This document shows positions 35,461 through 43,620 of a stretch of 64,000 bases of DNA, in pieces. Below the pieces are notes generated by a model. That model was not told where the DNA came from. It saw only the letters and a program-made list of their open reading frames with translations, and ran no database searches. This DNA is from Salsuginibacillus kocurii DSM 18087. GTDB lineage: Bacteria > Bacillota > Bacilli > Bacillales > Marinococcaceae. The stretch covers positions 186,001 through 250,000 of the forward strand of contig NZ_KB898625.1 in the NCBI RefSeq assembly GCF_000377705.1, given 5' to 3'. Every line of letters starts with the position of its first letter. Positions within the stretch are counted from its first letter, which is position 1. The position numbers were made by a program, and so were the translations under genes.

Positions 35461-36363
35461 TCACTCCTTGTAGTAACTAGCATTTTCCTGCGCACGCATC
35501 ACTTCTGCAGTAAGAATATTGGCAAGTATTCGTTTGCGGTACTTAGCGGAGGAAAATGCATCAGTTCCAGGCTGATAACTTTTCATTACGACCTCATGTA
35601 TGCCGGCTGCCGTCTCTTCGGTTAGAACTGCGCCCTGGAGCCAATTTTCTATAGTTTCGAGGTGACGAGGATATTCTTCACTGCTTCCAACCGTAAGAAG
35701 AGCCTTTATGATCTTGGCATCCTTACTGAGTTGAAAACGTCCTGCCACACTTAATTGCGAGGTAGTAAATGCTTCACGACGCCCTATTTTTTTATAAAAA
35801 GAGAACGTTTCTTCCTCGCCTGCATTTACGCTTGCTAGCGGGAGTAAAACATGGATTATTAAGCTATTCTCTGAAGGTTGATTGATATATTCGTGAAGAG
35901 GAATATTTTTCTGTCCAGTGTCGTCCAGGACAGAAACAGAGGCATCATAAGCCAGCAGAAGAGGCACCAGATCGCCGCTACCAAATGATAGATTGCCTCC
36001 AATTGTGCCCCGGTTGCGCACGGCCGGTGCAGCTACTTGCTTAATCGCCTGGACCAGCAGAGGAAACATGCTTATAATCAGTGGATCTCTCAAACAAGTG
36101 TTTAAGCTCGTTTGCGCCCCAACCTGCAAAAAAGGGGACTCTGCTTCTTCTTCTAGAGAGATACCTTGAAGTTCTGGGAGCAAAGCAAGACTAATAAGGT
36201 TAGGCGGGAAAGGGATACCTTTTTCTCGTTGAAGTTGGAGGTAAGTGCCGCCAGCAATATACATTGCTTGATCTTTGTATTCGAGCTTTTTGTGGAGAGC
36301 TTCTTCTACACTCTTCACCTGCCAAACTACTGTCCTCTCAGCTACATGCTGGCTTTGTACCAT
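35461..36363 (-). CDS. pucC: xanthine dehydrogenase FAD-binding subunit (PucC)
   Basis: A 300-residue FAD subunit. The AGGTYLQLQRE and RNRGTIGGNLSFGSGDLVPLLLA motifs are the two FAD-contacting stretches of this family. It transfers electrons from the Fe-S clusters to NAD+. ATG 36363 gives better ribosome-site spacing to AAGGGG than ATG 36369. It lies between pucB and pucD in an unbroken operon. Confidence 0.93.
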   Translation of the reverse strand: MVQSQHVAERTVVWQVKSVEEALHKKLEYKDQAMYIAGGTYLQLQREKGIPFPPNLISLALLPELQGISLEEEAESPFLQVGAQTSLNTCLRDPLIISMFPLLVQAIKQVAAPAVRNRGTIGGNLSFGSGDLVPLLLAYDASVSVLDDTGQKNIPLHEYINQPSENSLIIHVLLPLASVNAGEEETFSFYKKIGRREAFTTSQLSVAGRFQLSKDAKIIKALLTVGSSEEYPRHLETIENWLQGAVLTEETAAGIHEVVMKSYQPGTDAFSSAKYRKRILANILTAEVMRAQENASYYKE

Positions 36364-36375
36364 GCTCATCTCCCC

Positions 36376-37008
36376 TTATGGCCTAATCTTCTCATAATCG
36401 CTCTTTGTATCAACATCAATAAATTCAGCTTTCTGCTCACCTTCTACTTTTTTTCCGTGATAAAAACTACGTTCTCTTAATAACACCCGTGCTCCCTGGT
36501 CGCCCTCTAATTTTTTGAGACTCATAAACAACGGTTGAGCTAAAAGCATGGGCGGCTGCATCCGATTTTTATAGCTTGAAGCCACATAATCGAGCGGTTG
36601 GATGCCAGCCACGCTCTGGGCCCACATGTTTACAAGGGTGTTGATCCGATCTGAGGTAATAAAGGGCTGATCTCCTAATAACACCACTACCGCATCAGCG
36701 TTCATTTGTTCCGCTTCGATAATTCCGGTGCGGAGCGAATACGCTTGGCCTGAGCCAGAGCGAGAAGAGCGCACGCATGACCACGACGAATCCGGGTACT
36801 TTATCTGGCTGACTGATTCATCCAGCCAGGAAAGATTATCGTCTTCTTTAGCGACAATGATAATGTGATGTAATTGCGAGCGAAGGGCAGTTTTTAAGGC
36901 ATGGCTCCCTATGGTGGAGTTTCCTAACGGCAAGGCCAGTTTATTTTCACCCATTCGCTGGCTTTTCCCCGCGGCTAAATAGATGCCGACCACCTTTCTC
37001 CCTATCAA
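36376..37008 (-). CDS. pucB: MobA/MocA-like nucleotidyltransferase (PucB)
   Basis: A 210-residue NTP transferase with the N-terminal GIYLAAGKSQRMGENKLALPLG loop and the VVVLLGDQPF metal-binding motif. Homologues attach CMP to molybdopterin for xanthine dehydrogenase. Its ATG overlaps the pucA stop (ATGA). Its place in the operon supports a role in maturing PucCDE. Confidence 0.88.
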   Translation of the reverse strand: MIGRKVVGIYLAAGKSQRMGENKLALPLGNSTIGSHALKTALRSQLHHIIIVAKEDDNLSWLDESVSQIKYPDSSWSCVRSSRSGSGQAYSLRTGIIEAEQMNADAVVVLLGDQPFITSDRINTLVNMWAQSVAGIQPLDYVASSYKNRMQPPMLLAQPLFMSLKKLEGDQGARVLLRERSFYHGKKVEGEQKAEFIDVDTKSDYEKIRP

Positions 37009-38039
37009 GAAGCCACCACCTCTGCAGTTGTTTTATTGCTAGCAGTTGACTCAATTAATTGACCGACGATGCTAATGGCAATTTGTTCCGGTCCTTCTGC
37101 TCCGATATCCAGGCCGGCCGGCGTTTTCAAATGAGACGGAAATTCATCTGTGCCGAGGAGCCGGGCTGTTCGATCCCGCGAGCCAAGCACTGCTAAATAA
37201 TAGAGTGGTTCATCAACGAGAAACATGAGAAGTTCCTGGTCTTTCATAAAATGATGAGTAAGCACTACACAAGCCTCAGTTTCACTAAAAGATAATTGTT
37301 CTCGTATTTCCTCAGGAAACCCTATTACGAGCTGGTCGGCTTCAGGAAAATGCTCTTTAGTACACAAAGCAGGCCGCCAGTCAGCCACAGTAACTGAAAA
37401 TCCGGCTTTAGCTGCAAATGATACGAGCGGCCTGGCATCAGGACCTGCACCAAACACTGTTAGTTTCGGTTTTGGCCGGAAACAGTGTATATATAATGGG
37501 GCTGTTGAACCGTATTGCTGATGAAGACCACTTCTTATCTCCGTTATTTTGCATTCCAGCTGTCTGTCTGGCAGGCTTCCTTGCCAGCGCCCAAACGCCT
37601 CTCCTTCCAGCGTGGAAAACCAGCATGATATACCAGGGTCGGCTTCCGTCATTTTCTTGCTCATCAGCACAGGTTGATTTCGATCAAGATAGCTTTTCAA
37701 CGTTAAGAGGTAGTGGCGATAAGCAGCGTCAATCGGCTCTACTAACACTTGCACTTCTCCATTACAGCCGGCTCCAGCCCCCCAAGCAAGGTCATGCTCT
37801 TCTTTCATATCGAAGGTTACTAGGCATGGTCCGTTGTTTATTACGTCCTCCGTGCGAGCAACCACGTCCTCTTCTAAACAACCAGCACTTAAGAGACCTA
37901 CCGTAGAACCATCTTGTTTAATCAGCATGGCCGTTCCTTCTTTGCGGTAAGCAGAACCTTCCACGTGAACAATCGTGGCAAGGGCTGCTTTCTCTTTTGT
38001 TTTAGCCAGTTCTTCTAAAATTTCATGAATGCTCTCCAT
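37005..38039 (-). CDS. pucA: XdhC-family xanthine dehydrogenase maturation factor (PucA)
   Basis: A 344-residue XdhC/CoxI protein. The N-terminal part has VHVEGSAYRKEGTAML and GLLSAGCLEEDV. The C-terminal part has a Rossmann-like LTVFGAGPDARPLV segment. XdhC proteins bind the molybdenum cofactor and insert it, sulfurated, into xanthine dehydrogenase. ATG 38039 follows GGGGAGGGG by seven bases; the upstream TTG frame is rejected. It is the first gene of pucABCDE. Confidence 0.9.
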   Translation of the reverse strand: MESIHEILEELAKTKEKAALATIVHVEGSAYRKEGTAMLIKQDGSTVGLLSAGCLEEDVVARTEDVINNGPCLVTFDMKEEHDLAWGAGAGCNGEVQVLVEPIDAAYRHYLLTLKSYLDRNQPVLMSKKMTEADPGISCWFSTLEGEAFGRWQGSLPDRQLECKITEIRSGLHQQYGSTAPLYIHCFRPKPKLTVFGAGPDARPLVSFAAKAGFSVTVADWRPALCTKEHFPEADQLVIGFPEEIREQLSFSETEACVVLTHHFMKDQELLMFLVDEPLYYLAVLGSRDRTARLLGTDEFPSHLKTPAGLDIGAEGPEQIAISIVGQLIESTASNKTTAEVVAS

Positions 38040-38077
38040 GGGTGGACCCCTCCCCAAAAAATGTGATTGTTAGGCAA

Positions 38078-38109
38078 CCATATCCTTGAAGTTGTATTCA
38101 TCTTGTCAA
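38078..38109 (-). promoter_or_regulatory. candidate promoter of pucABCDE
   Basis: On the minus strand TTGACA (38109-38104) is followed after about 18 bases by GGATAT. The -35 is perfect but the -10 is poor, so an activator such as PucR could be required. No PucR box was identified with confidence. Confidence 0.35.
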
Positions 38110-38156
38110 TAAAACGAACTACACGTAATGTTTATATTTACACTGACCTCCTAACC

Positions 38157-39506
38157 TTAATAGGTCATACTAGCCATCGTGGAAAGTAACCGCTTCATGG
38201 AACGATCTGCGTTGGCTAAAACTTCTGTTTCATTCATTGTTTTAAGCTCACGATTTTCCATAATAATTTCACCATTAATAATGGTGGTTTCGACGTCTTG
38301 AGCTGTCGCTGAATAGACAATGCTAGAAATCGGATCCACCCCGGCTCTCGGGGACGTGTGCAGTTTGTTTAAATCCAACAGTGCCAAATCCGCCTTCTTC
38401 CCTTCTTCAATACTGCCAATCTCCTCTTCCATGCCGATTGCGCGGGCGCCTTCAATCGTCGCCATTTTCAGCACTTCTTCTGCTGGCATGGCAGCTGGCC
38501 CGTGTGTCGGCTTTGGTAGAAGTGCTGCTAATTTCATTTCTTGAAACATATTAAGCGCATTGTTACAGGGGGCCCCGTCAGCACCAAGACTGATATGCGT
38601 CCCTTGATGGCTCATCCCGCACACATCTGCTACGCCAGAAGCTAATTTCAAGTTTGAACCAGGGCAATGAGACATCTTTACTTTGCGGTCGCGAATAATT
38701 TGTTTTTCCCGATCACTCAACCAAATGCAGTGCGCAAGGATCAACTTTTCATGTGCTAAGCCTAAATGATCAAGATACTCCACATTGCGCATGCCCCGCT
38801 CTTCCTCGACGATTTGAATTTCGCCAAGATTTTCCGAAGCGTGGGTATGGATGTACACATCATAATATTTAGCGAGGTCACGAACTTCTGTTAATAATTC
38901 TTCAGTACAAGATACGACAAAACGGGGAGCATAAGCGTATTGAAGCCGCCCACCGTCATAGCCGTGCCACTTTTCTAAAAGCCTGGTACTTTCTGCAATA
39001 GAAGTTTGGGTATCTTCTAGCAACGCAGGTGGGAGTTCATTGCCAACGTCCATCATGACTTTTCCTGATAAAGCGCGCATGCCTGATTGAGCCAGAGCCT
39101 CAAAGGCTGCATCGGTGTGGTTCACTGTTTCCATATCCACCACAGTGGTTGTGCCGCCTTGAATTAACTCGCCTAACCCGAGCATGGCTGAATCATAGAG
39201 CGAGGTTTCATCATGTGAAGCTTCAAGCGGCCAAATTTTCTGTTGCAGCCAATCCATCAGCTCCATATCATCAGCCTGACCTCGAAAAATGGATTGGCAT
39301 AAATGAACATGTGTCTGCACAAAGCCTGGAAGAAGCGTCTTCCCTTTAGCATGAATTACTTTGGTGCCAGCTTCCTCCACCTTGTCAAGCTCTTGACCCA
39401 CCTGAGTAATTCGGTCATCTTCTATTAATACATCTCCTGAAAAAATATCCATTTGTTCATTCATCGTTAGTATTTGGGTCTCTTTAATGAGTAAACGTGT
39501 CATCAT
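38157..39506 (-). CDS. amidohydrolase, probable guanine or related purine deaminase
   Basis: A 449-residue metal-dependent amidohydrolase of the ATZ/TRZ group. The metal site is shown by PGFVQTHVHLCQ, IHTHASE, LAHCIW and SLGADGAPCNN. The same group holds guanine deaminase-like enzymes, 8-oxoguanine deaminase, 5'-deoxyadenosine deaminase and atrazine hydrolases. Placement next to pucABCDE makes a purine deaminase feeding xanthine into the pathway most likely. Start ATG 39506 or 39503 after AAAGGAAG. It has a 117-bp gap to pucA and may have its own promoter. The substrate is inferred. Confidence 0.75.
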   Translation of the reverse strand: MMTRLLIKETQILTMNEQMDIFSGDVLIEDDRITQVGQELDKVEEAGTKVIHAKGKTLLPGFVQTHVHLCQSIFRGQADDMELMDWLQQKIWPLEASHDETSLYDSAMLGLGELIQGGTTTVVDMETVNHTDAAFEALAQSGMRALSGKVMMDVGNELPPALLEDTQTSIAESTRLLEKWHGYDGGRLQYAYAPRFVVSCTEELLTEVRDLAKYYDVYIHTHASENLGEIQIVEEERGMRNVEYLDHLGLAHEKLILAHCIWLSDREKQIIRDRKVKMSHCPGSNLKLASGVADVCGMSHQGTHISLGADGAPCNNALNMFQEMKLAALLPKPTHGPAAMPAEEVLKMATIEGARAIGMEEEIGSIEEGKKADLALLDLNKLHTSPRAGVDPISSIVYSATAQDVETTIINGEIIMENRELKTMNETEVLANADRSMKRLLSTMASMTY

Positions 39507-39583
39507 GCTCTTCCTTTCTAAAACATTGAAGTAACTCTATAAAGTTGTTTAAAAGAGTTTGAACTTTCTGATTTATCGGATAG

Positions 39584-39635
39584 AAAAAAACCGAAGAAAT
39601 GCATCGTCCACGGATAACGATCATTTCTCCGGTTT
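39584..39635 (-). terminator. strong minus-strand terminator/attenuator in the amidohydrolase leader
   Basis: On the minus strand AAACCG-GAGAAATG-ATCGT pairs with ACGAT-CATTTCT-CGGTTT in a long two-part stem that ends in seven T (39590-39584). It lies 78 bp upstream of the amidohydrolase start. It either ends the upstream DUF2294 transcript or attenuates the amidohydrolase. Confidence 0.65.
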
Positions 39636-39906
39636 CTTGATTCTTCCGCCCAGCAAAAGAACAGCTACCGAACATAAAAGGGAGCATGCATTAAACAAGG
39701 AAAGGGTTACGAAGGTATGTCACTTCATTACTATCCACGCTCAACACATGGCGAATTATAAACTATGAAAGAAAGATAAATTCAGAAAACCTCCCGATAA
39801 ACAGCAGGTTCTCTTAAGTTATTTATAAGTTTAATAAAAAATTCAGGAATTGTCATTAATGATGTGAGCTTTTTTAACATATTTTTTCAATGACCCTTCT
39901 ACTGCC
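39636..39906. other. intergenic region with no gene seen
   Basis: No gene. It was inspected for a purine, guanidine or preQ1 riboswitch because of the terminator next to it. None of the conserved sequence blocks was found. Confidence 0.4.
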
Positions 39907-40266
39907 TTACCTAGTGGCTTTGTCAAGATAAATAACCGCTGCTGCATCTTCTGAGGCGGGGTCAAAGTCTTTTAAAATGGTACGTATCGGCAAGTTTAGT
40001 TCTTTTTCCAAGCTATTTTGCAAACGGGCTTTAAACTCTTGAATTAACGTCGCATCAACAGTACGAGTTAAATCTTTATGATTGTCATCTAAGGCTTCTA
40101 ATGCGGGCACCCGTTTATGAAGCCCGAATATTAGAATTTTATCATCCATGAGCTCCACTTTCTGTGCCCGAACACCTGTCCCATACATCTTCTGATTCAC
40201 TTGGTTATAGATCTGAGCCACTTTTTGCCGAATCACTTTCTCATCTAGGTGGTGTGGACTTGGCAT
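39907..40266 (-). CDS. DUF2294-like small protein
   Basis: A 119-residue protein whose layout (YGTGVRAQKVELMDDKILI.., ..TRTVDATLIQEFKARLQ.., C-terminal AAAVIYLD) resembles the DUF2294 family of Bacillaceae. Function unknown. ATG 40266 follows AGGAGG by seven bases; a longer frame upstream lacks a ribosome site. It is transcribed alone. Confidence 0.65.
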   Translation of the reverse strand: MPSPHHLDEKVIRQKVAQIYNQVNQKMYGTGVRAQKVELMDDKILIFGLHKRVPALEALDDNHKDLTRTVDATLIQEFKARLQNSLEKELNLPIRTILKDFDPASEDAAAVIYLDKATR

Positions 40267-40400
40267 ACCTTTGCCTCCTCTTAACAGGCCTTCGTTTCCT
40301 TTCATTATAATAAACATATAAAGCTAGGTGGTTTCTAACGGAAGATAATCTATCAACGAAACCGTTCAAAGGCTGCTTTAGTTGGCTCATATGTCTTATA

Positions 40401-40641
40401 GCGATCTGATAGCACCGCTTCTCCTAGTATTGTTCCGAAAATCAATAATGAAGCTTCTAGTTATATTCGCGAAGTGTTTAACAAAAGAAGAAAAGAAAAA
40501 AAGCTAGGAATCGATGTGAATTTTTTATTAGATAGGCACGCTGACCACCCAGAAACAGATGTTTTATCTAATACTATGGTTGACTATCACTTCCTCCTTA
40601 GCTTTTCAAAATTTGTGCAAGTATATATGAGAATCAATTCA
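40401..40641 (+). pseudogene. open coding-like fragment without a start codon
   Basis: An open frame of about 79 codons with natural-looking composition (NNEASSYIREVFNKRRKEKK, then LGIDVNFLLDRHADHPETD). It has a stop just upstream and no plausible start or ribosome site. The 267-bp repeat element begins at 40631, inside its 3' end. It is probably the tail of a gene truncated by deletion and element insertion. I do not recognise the family. Confidence 0.35.
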
Positions 40642-40897
40642 TAATGACGTTTTATGAGTAATAAAACGAATATTATCTATTTGTTTTTTATTTAGTATAC
40701 GGAATTTAAAAAGTGACTGAAACGTAAGACGGCGACTCCCAGAGGATAAAGCGCAGTCTGAAGATCCACTTTTTCGAGGGTAAAGCCCATCGAAAAAGGT
40801 AGCTGAAGACAAGCCCTCGGGAAAGCGTCCGTCTGAAGTGAAGGTCATATTCATTATTCGGATTTGAGTATCTTATTTTGAATGATGAAATTGATTC
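40631..40897 (+). mobile_element. 267-bp MITE-like element, copy 1
   Basis: The ends are near-perfect terminal inverted repeats: GAATCAATTCAT on the left (one T missing from the 13-base form) and ATGAAATTGATTC on the right. The four bases ATGA occur directly on both sides as a target duplication. The interior is over 90 percent identical by eye to 61539-61805 in reverse orientation. It encodes no transposase. Confidence 0.85.
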
Positions 40898-40923
40898 ATG
40901 AATATAGAAAAATAAAAATGAGT

Positions 40924-40962
40924 AAAAAAGGTCCTTACCGTAATTACAGAAAGGACCTTTTT
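40924..40962 (-). terminator. terminator of katE
   Basis: AAAAAGGTCCTT and AAGGACCTTTTT form a 12-bp stem that ends in T on either strand. Confidence 0.85.
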
Positions 40963-40972
40963 CCTTGGAATT

Positions 40973-43021
40973 TTAGACAAGCTTTCTATCCCAAAATCGA
41001 TGCTTGCTGACTGCATCAGTAAACCGATCGACAAAATCGTCCACAGTAGCATCAGTAACAACACCTGGTTGTCCTGACAGATTTTCTGCATCCAATTGAT
41101 TTTTCCCTTCGTGGGTTGCGCCAATTGGTTTGAAATGGGAAAAGGTTTCATTTAGAAAATACGCAGTATTCGCGTCAAATTGTTGAGTCTTATGGCTTCC
41201 TCCCGCTGTATAAACTGCGTCAAATAGAACTGGGTCGGCGGTAGCAAAGGTATGATCTGCTTCCACTTCCACATCATCGGCACCTTTTACCGCGCCTTGT
41301 TTTTCGCTGACTACCTCAACGTACATTCCTTTAGTTTCAAGTTCTTCAAGAACACGTTTTACTTCGTTCCCGTTAAATCCTTCTGCTAAAAGCACGGCAA
41401 CCTTTCTTGTTTCAGGCGTGAACACCGTGTTTTCCGTACTTAAGGCAGGGGAAGATTTTTTAACATTGGACCCGCCTTCTTGCGGTGGTTCTACACCAAC
41501 CTTATCGGCAATTTCTTGTGCTAACTTTAAGTTAACATTGGCAAACATATCAACGGTTTGCTGCCTGATATCTTTACTTTTAACTTTTCCCAGTTCAAAA
41601 CAAAAGGCGGAAGTAATATGCTCTTTTTCCGGAGCCGTCATGCTGTTCCAAAAGAGGGTCGCCTGAGAGAAATGATCCTTGAAACTTTCACTTCTTGCTC
41701 TAATTTTGCGCCCTTCCACTTTTTCTTGATAATGCTCATAGCCGCCTTCTTGCGGTGGGACCGTCCTTGGCGTGTTATTTGCCAACGAGTTTTTATGGTA
41801 ATTTACCTGTCCGGTATTAATGGTCTGCCTCCCGTACCCGTCTCGTTGGTTGTTGTGAAACGGACAGACCGGCCTATTAATGGGCAGCTCGTGAAAATTC
41901 GGCCCTCCGAGTCTAATCAGCTGGGTATCCGTATAAGAGAAAAGCCTGCCTTGCAATAATGGGTCGTTCGAAAAGTCAATGCCTGGCACCACATGACCTG
42001 GGTGAAAAGCTGCTTGCTCTGTTTCTGCAAAAACATTATCCACGTTTCGGTTTAATGTCATTTTGCCGATGATTTTTACAGGAACGTCTTCTTCCGGCCA
42101 AATTTTTGTCGGATCAAGAATATCAAAATCAAATTTGAATTCATCTTCTTCCGGAATAATTTGTACCCCAAATTCAAATTCCGGGTAATCCCCATTTTCG
42201 ATGGTTTCATATAAATCGGCGCGATGAAAATCCGGATTTTTTCCATTTATCTTCTGGGCCTCGTCCCAGACAGCGGAATGAACCCCAAGCTTAGGTTTCC
42301 AGTGGAATTTTACAAAATGGGATTGACCGGCTTCGTTTACAAATCGAAACGTATGTACACCAAAGCCTTCCATCATGCGAAAGCTCCTTGGTAGAGCTCT
42401 GTTTGACATTTTCCACATGATCATATGGGCGGACTCCTGATTGTTTGCTATAAAATCCCAAAATGTATCATGGGCCGAGGCAGCTTGTGGTATTTCATTA
42501 TGAGGCTCCGGCTTTACGGCATGGACCAAATCAGGAAACTTCATGGCATCCTGAATAAAAAAGACAGGCATATTATTTCCAACTAAGTCAAAATTCCCTT
42601 CTTCTGTATAAAATTTTGTTGCAATTCCACGTACGTCTCGGGCCAATTCCGGAGAACCTTTAGAACCCTGGACCGTAGAAAACCGCACAAAGACAGGGGT
42701 TTTTGAACCAGGCTCCTGAAGAAATTTTGCCTTTGTAACATCTTCCATGGATTCATATAATTCGAACTCCCCATGTGCAGCAAAACCTCTTGCATGGACA
42801 ACACGTTCCGGTATCCGTTCATGATCAAAATGAGTCATCTTTTCACGAAAATGAAAGTCTTCCATTAACGTAGGACCTCGTTCGCCCGCCTTTAAGGAAA
42901 ATTCATCTTCGGAAACTTTAACCCCCTGGTTTGTTGTCATGTCTTTCCCTTTGTCGTCGACACGATGGTTCTCCAGTTGTTCCTGTTTTGAGTTACTGTT
43001 CACGTTCCGGCTTTCGCTCAT
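40973..43021 (-). CDS. katE: large-subunit (clade 2) catalase, KatE type
   Basis: A 682-residue heme catalase degrading hydrogen peroxide. The catalytic histidine is in VVHARGFAAHG, the distal asparagine region in VGNNMPVFFIQD, and the heme-ligand tyrosine in RLFSYTDTQLIRLG. The C-terminal 150 residues (from about KVAVLLAEGFNGNEV) form the flavodoxin-like domain that only large catalases carry. A good AGGAGG-type site precedes ATG 43021. A sigma-B-like promoter lies about 50 bp upstream, as in the B. subtilis general stress catalase KatE. It stands alone and has its own terminator. Confidence 0.95.
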   Translation of the reverse strand: MSESRNVNSNSKQEQLENHRVDDKGKDMTTNQGVKVSEDEFSLKAGERGPTLMEDFHFREKMTHFDHERIPERVVHARGFAAHGEFELYESMEDVTKAKFLQEPGSKTPVFVRFSTVQGSKGSPELARDVRGIATKFYTEEGNFDLVGNNMPVFFIQDAMKFPDLVHAVKPEPHNEIPQAASAHDTFWDFIANNQESAHMIMWKMSNRALPRSFRMMEGFGVHTFRFVNEAGQSHFVKFHWKPKLGVHSAVWDEAQKINGKNPDFHRADLYETIENGDYPEFEFGVQIIPEEDEFKFDFDILDPTKIWPEEDVPVKIIGKMTLNRNVDNVFAETEQAAFHPGHVVPGIDFSNDPLLQGRLFSYTDTQLIRLGGPNFHELPINRPVCPFHNNQRDGYGRQTINTGQVNYHKNSLANNTPRTVPPQEGGYEHYQEKVEGRKIRARSESFKDHFSQATLFWNSMTAPEKEHITSAFCFELGKVKSKDIRQQTVDMFANVNLKLAQEIADKVGVEPPQEGGSNVKKSSPALSTENTVFTPETRKVAVLLAEGFNGNEVKRVLEELETKGMYVEVVSEKQGAVKGADDVEVEADHTFATADPVLFDAVYTAGGSHKTQQFDANTAYFLNETFSHFKPIGATHEGKNQLDAENLSGQPGVVTDATVDDFVDRFTDAVSKHRFWDRKLV

Positions 43022-43057
43022 ATGTAAGCTCCTCCTTGAAAATATAGTTAGCTGTCT

Positions 43058-43083
43058 ATTCCCGGGTTACTTATTATGTAAAC
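43058..43083 (-). promoter_or_regulatory. candidate sigma-B promoter of katE
   Basis: On the minus strand GTTTAC (43083-43078), 14 bases, GGGAAT (43063-43058). The consensus GTTTAA / GGGTAT is met at five of six positions in each box. Confidence 0.6.
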
Positions 43084-43308
43084 TTGTGAAGGAGTCTTTC
43101 TAAACGATTGCAACATGATTATCTATGTTCAACATGTGTTCCTATAAACTTGGTCCTCACTGGCACAGCCACAGCCACAAGGGCGGCACTGACTTGTTCT
43201 TCACTTCGTTTATCCTCGCCGTTACTCCTTTACCGCGGCCACGCTTCACTCCCCTGGAGCCGTATCCGCTTATAGCGGGGTCGTAAGCTTCCCGTCTAGC
43301 TTCTCTAT
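43084..43308. other. intergenic gap with no gene seen
   Basis: GC-richer sequence between katE's promoter and the yogA-like terminator. No gene or known RNA recognised. Confidence 0.4.
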
Positions 43309-43340
43309 AAAAAAAGCCAGTGGTCGGAACTCCACTGGCT
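43309..43340 (-). terminator. terminator of the dsdA-yogA-like operon
   Basis: On the minus strand AGCCAGTGG pairs with CCACTGGCT, followed by seven T (43315-43309). It is 280 bp beyond the last stop codon, so the tandem array B is transcribed as 3' UTR. Confidence 0.85.
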
Positions 43341-43408
43341 CTGCCTGTTATTCATTTTCTATCGATGGTTTGGCTCGTGCCGCACATTACCCACTTGCCA
43401 CGGCTGAC

Positions 43409-43576
43409 TTCACTGTGCAACAAATCAGCGTGACTGCGCAAGACTCACACGTGACTGCGCACTTTTAACCCGTCACTGTGCAACCGCGCTCCGTCACTCT
43501 GCAAACAAAGCCAGCCACTGTGCAAGTCGAACCGGCCACTGCGCAAATCGAGGCGCTCACTCTCCCGTGCTCTCCG
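43409..43576 (-). repeat. 21-bp hypervariable tandem array B (7 good units plus 1 degenerate)
   Basis: Plus-strand units start at 43409, 43430, 43451, 43472, 43493, 43514, 43535 and 43556. Cores are variants of GTCACTGTGCAA (for example GTGACTGCGCAA, GCCACTGCGCAA). On the minus strand this is TTGCACAGTGAC. Each core is followed by nine bases that differ in every unit. The array lies in the 3' UTR of the YogA-like gene. Confidence 0.9.
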
Positions 43577-43620
43577 CGTCCGCAACATCATGCGCTGCTC
43601 ATGAACACAGCCTGCCTGCG

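Noticed and set aside
39636-39906. Possible purine, guanidine or preQ1 riboswitch before the amidohydrolase
   Set aside because: None of the conserved aptamer sequence blocks could be found.
40639-40854. 71-codon frame conserved in both MITE copies
   Set aside because: The conservation simply follows the overall identity of two recent copies; no ribosome site and no known family.
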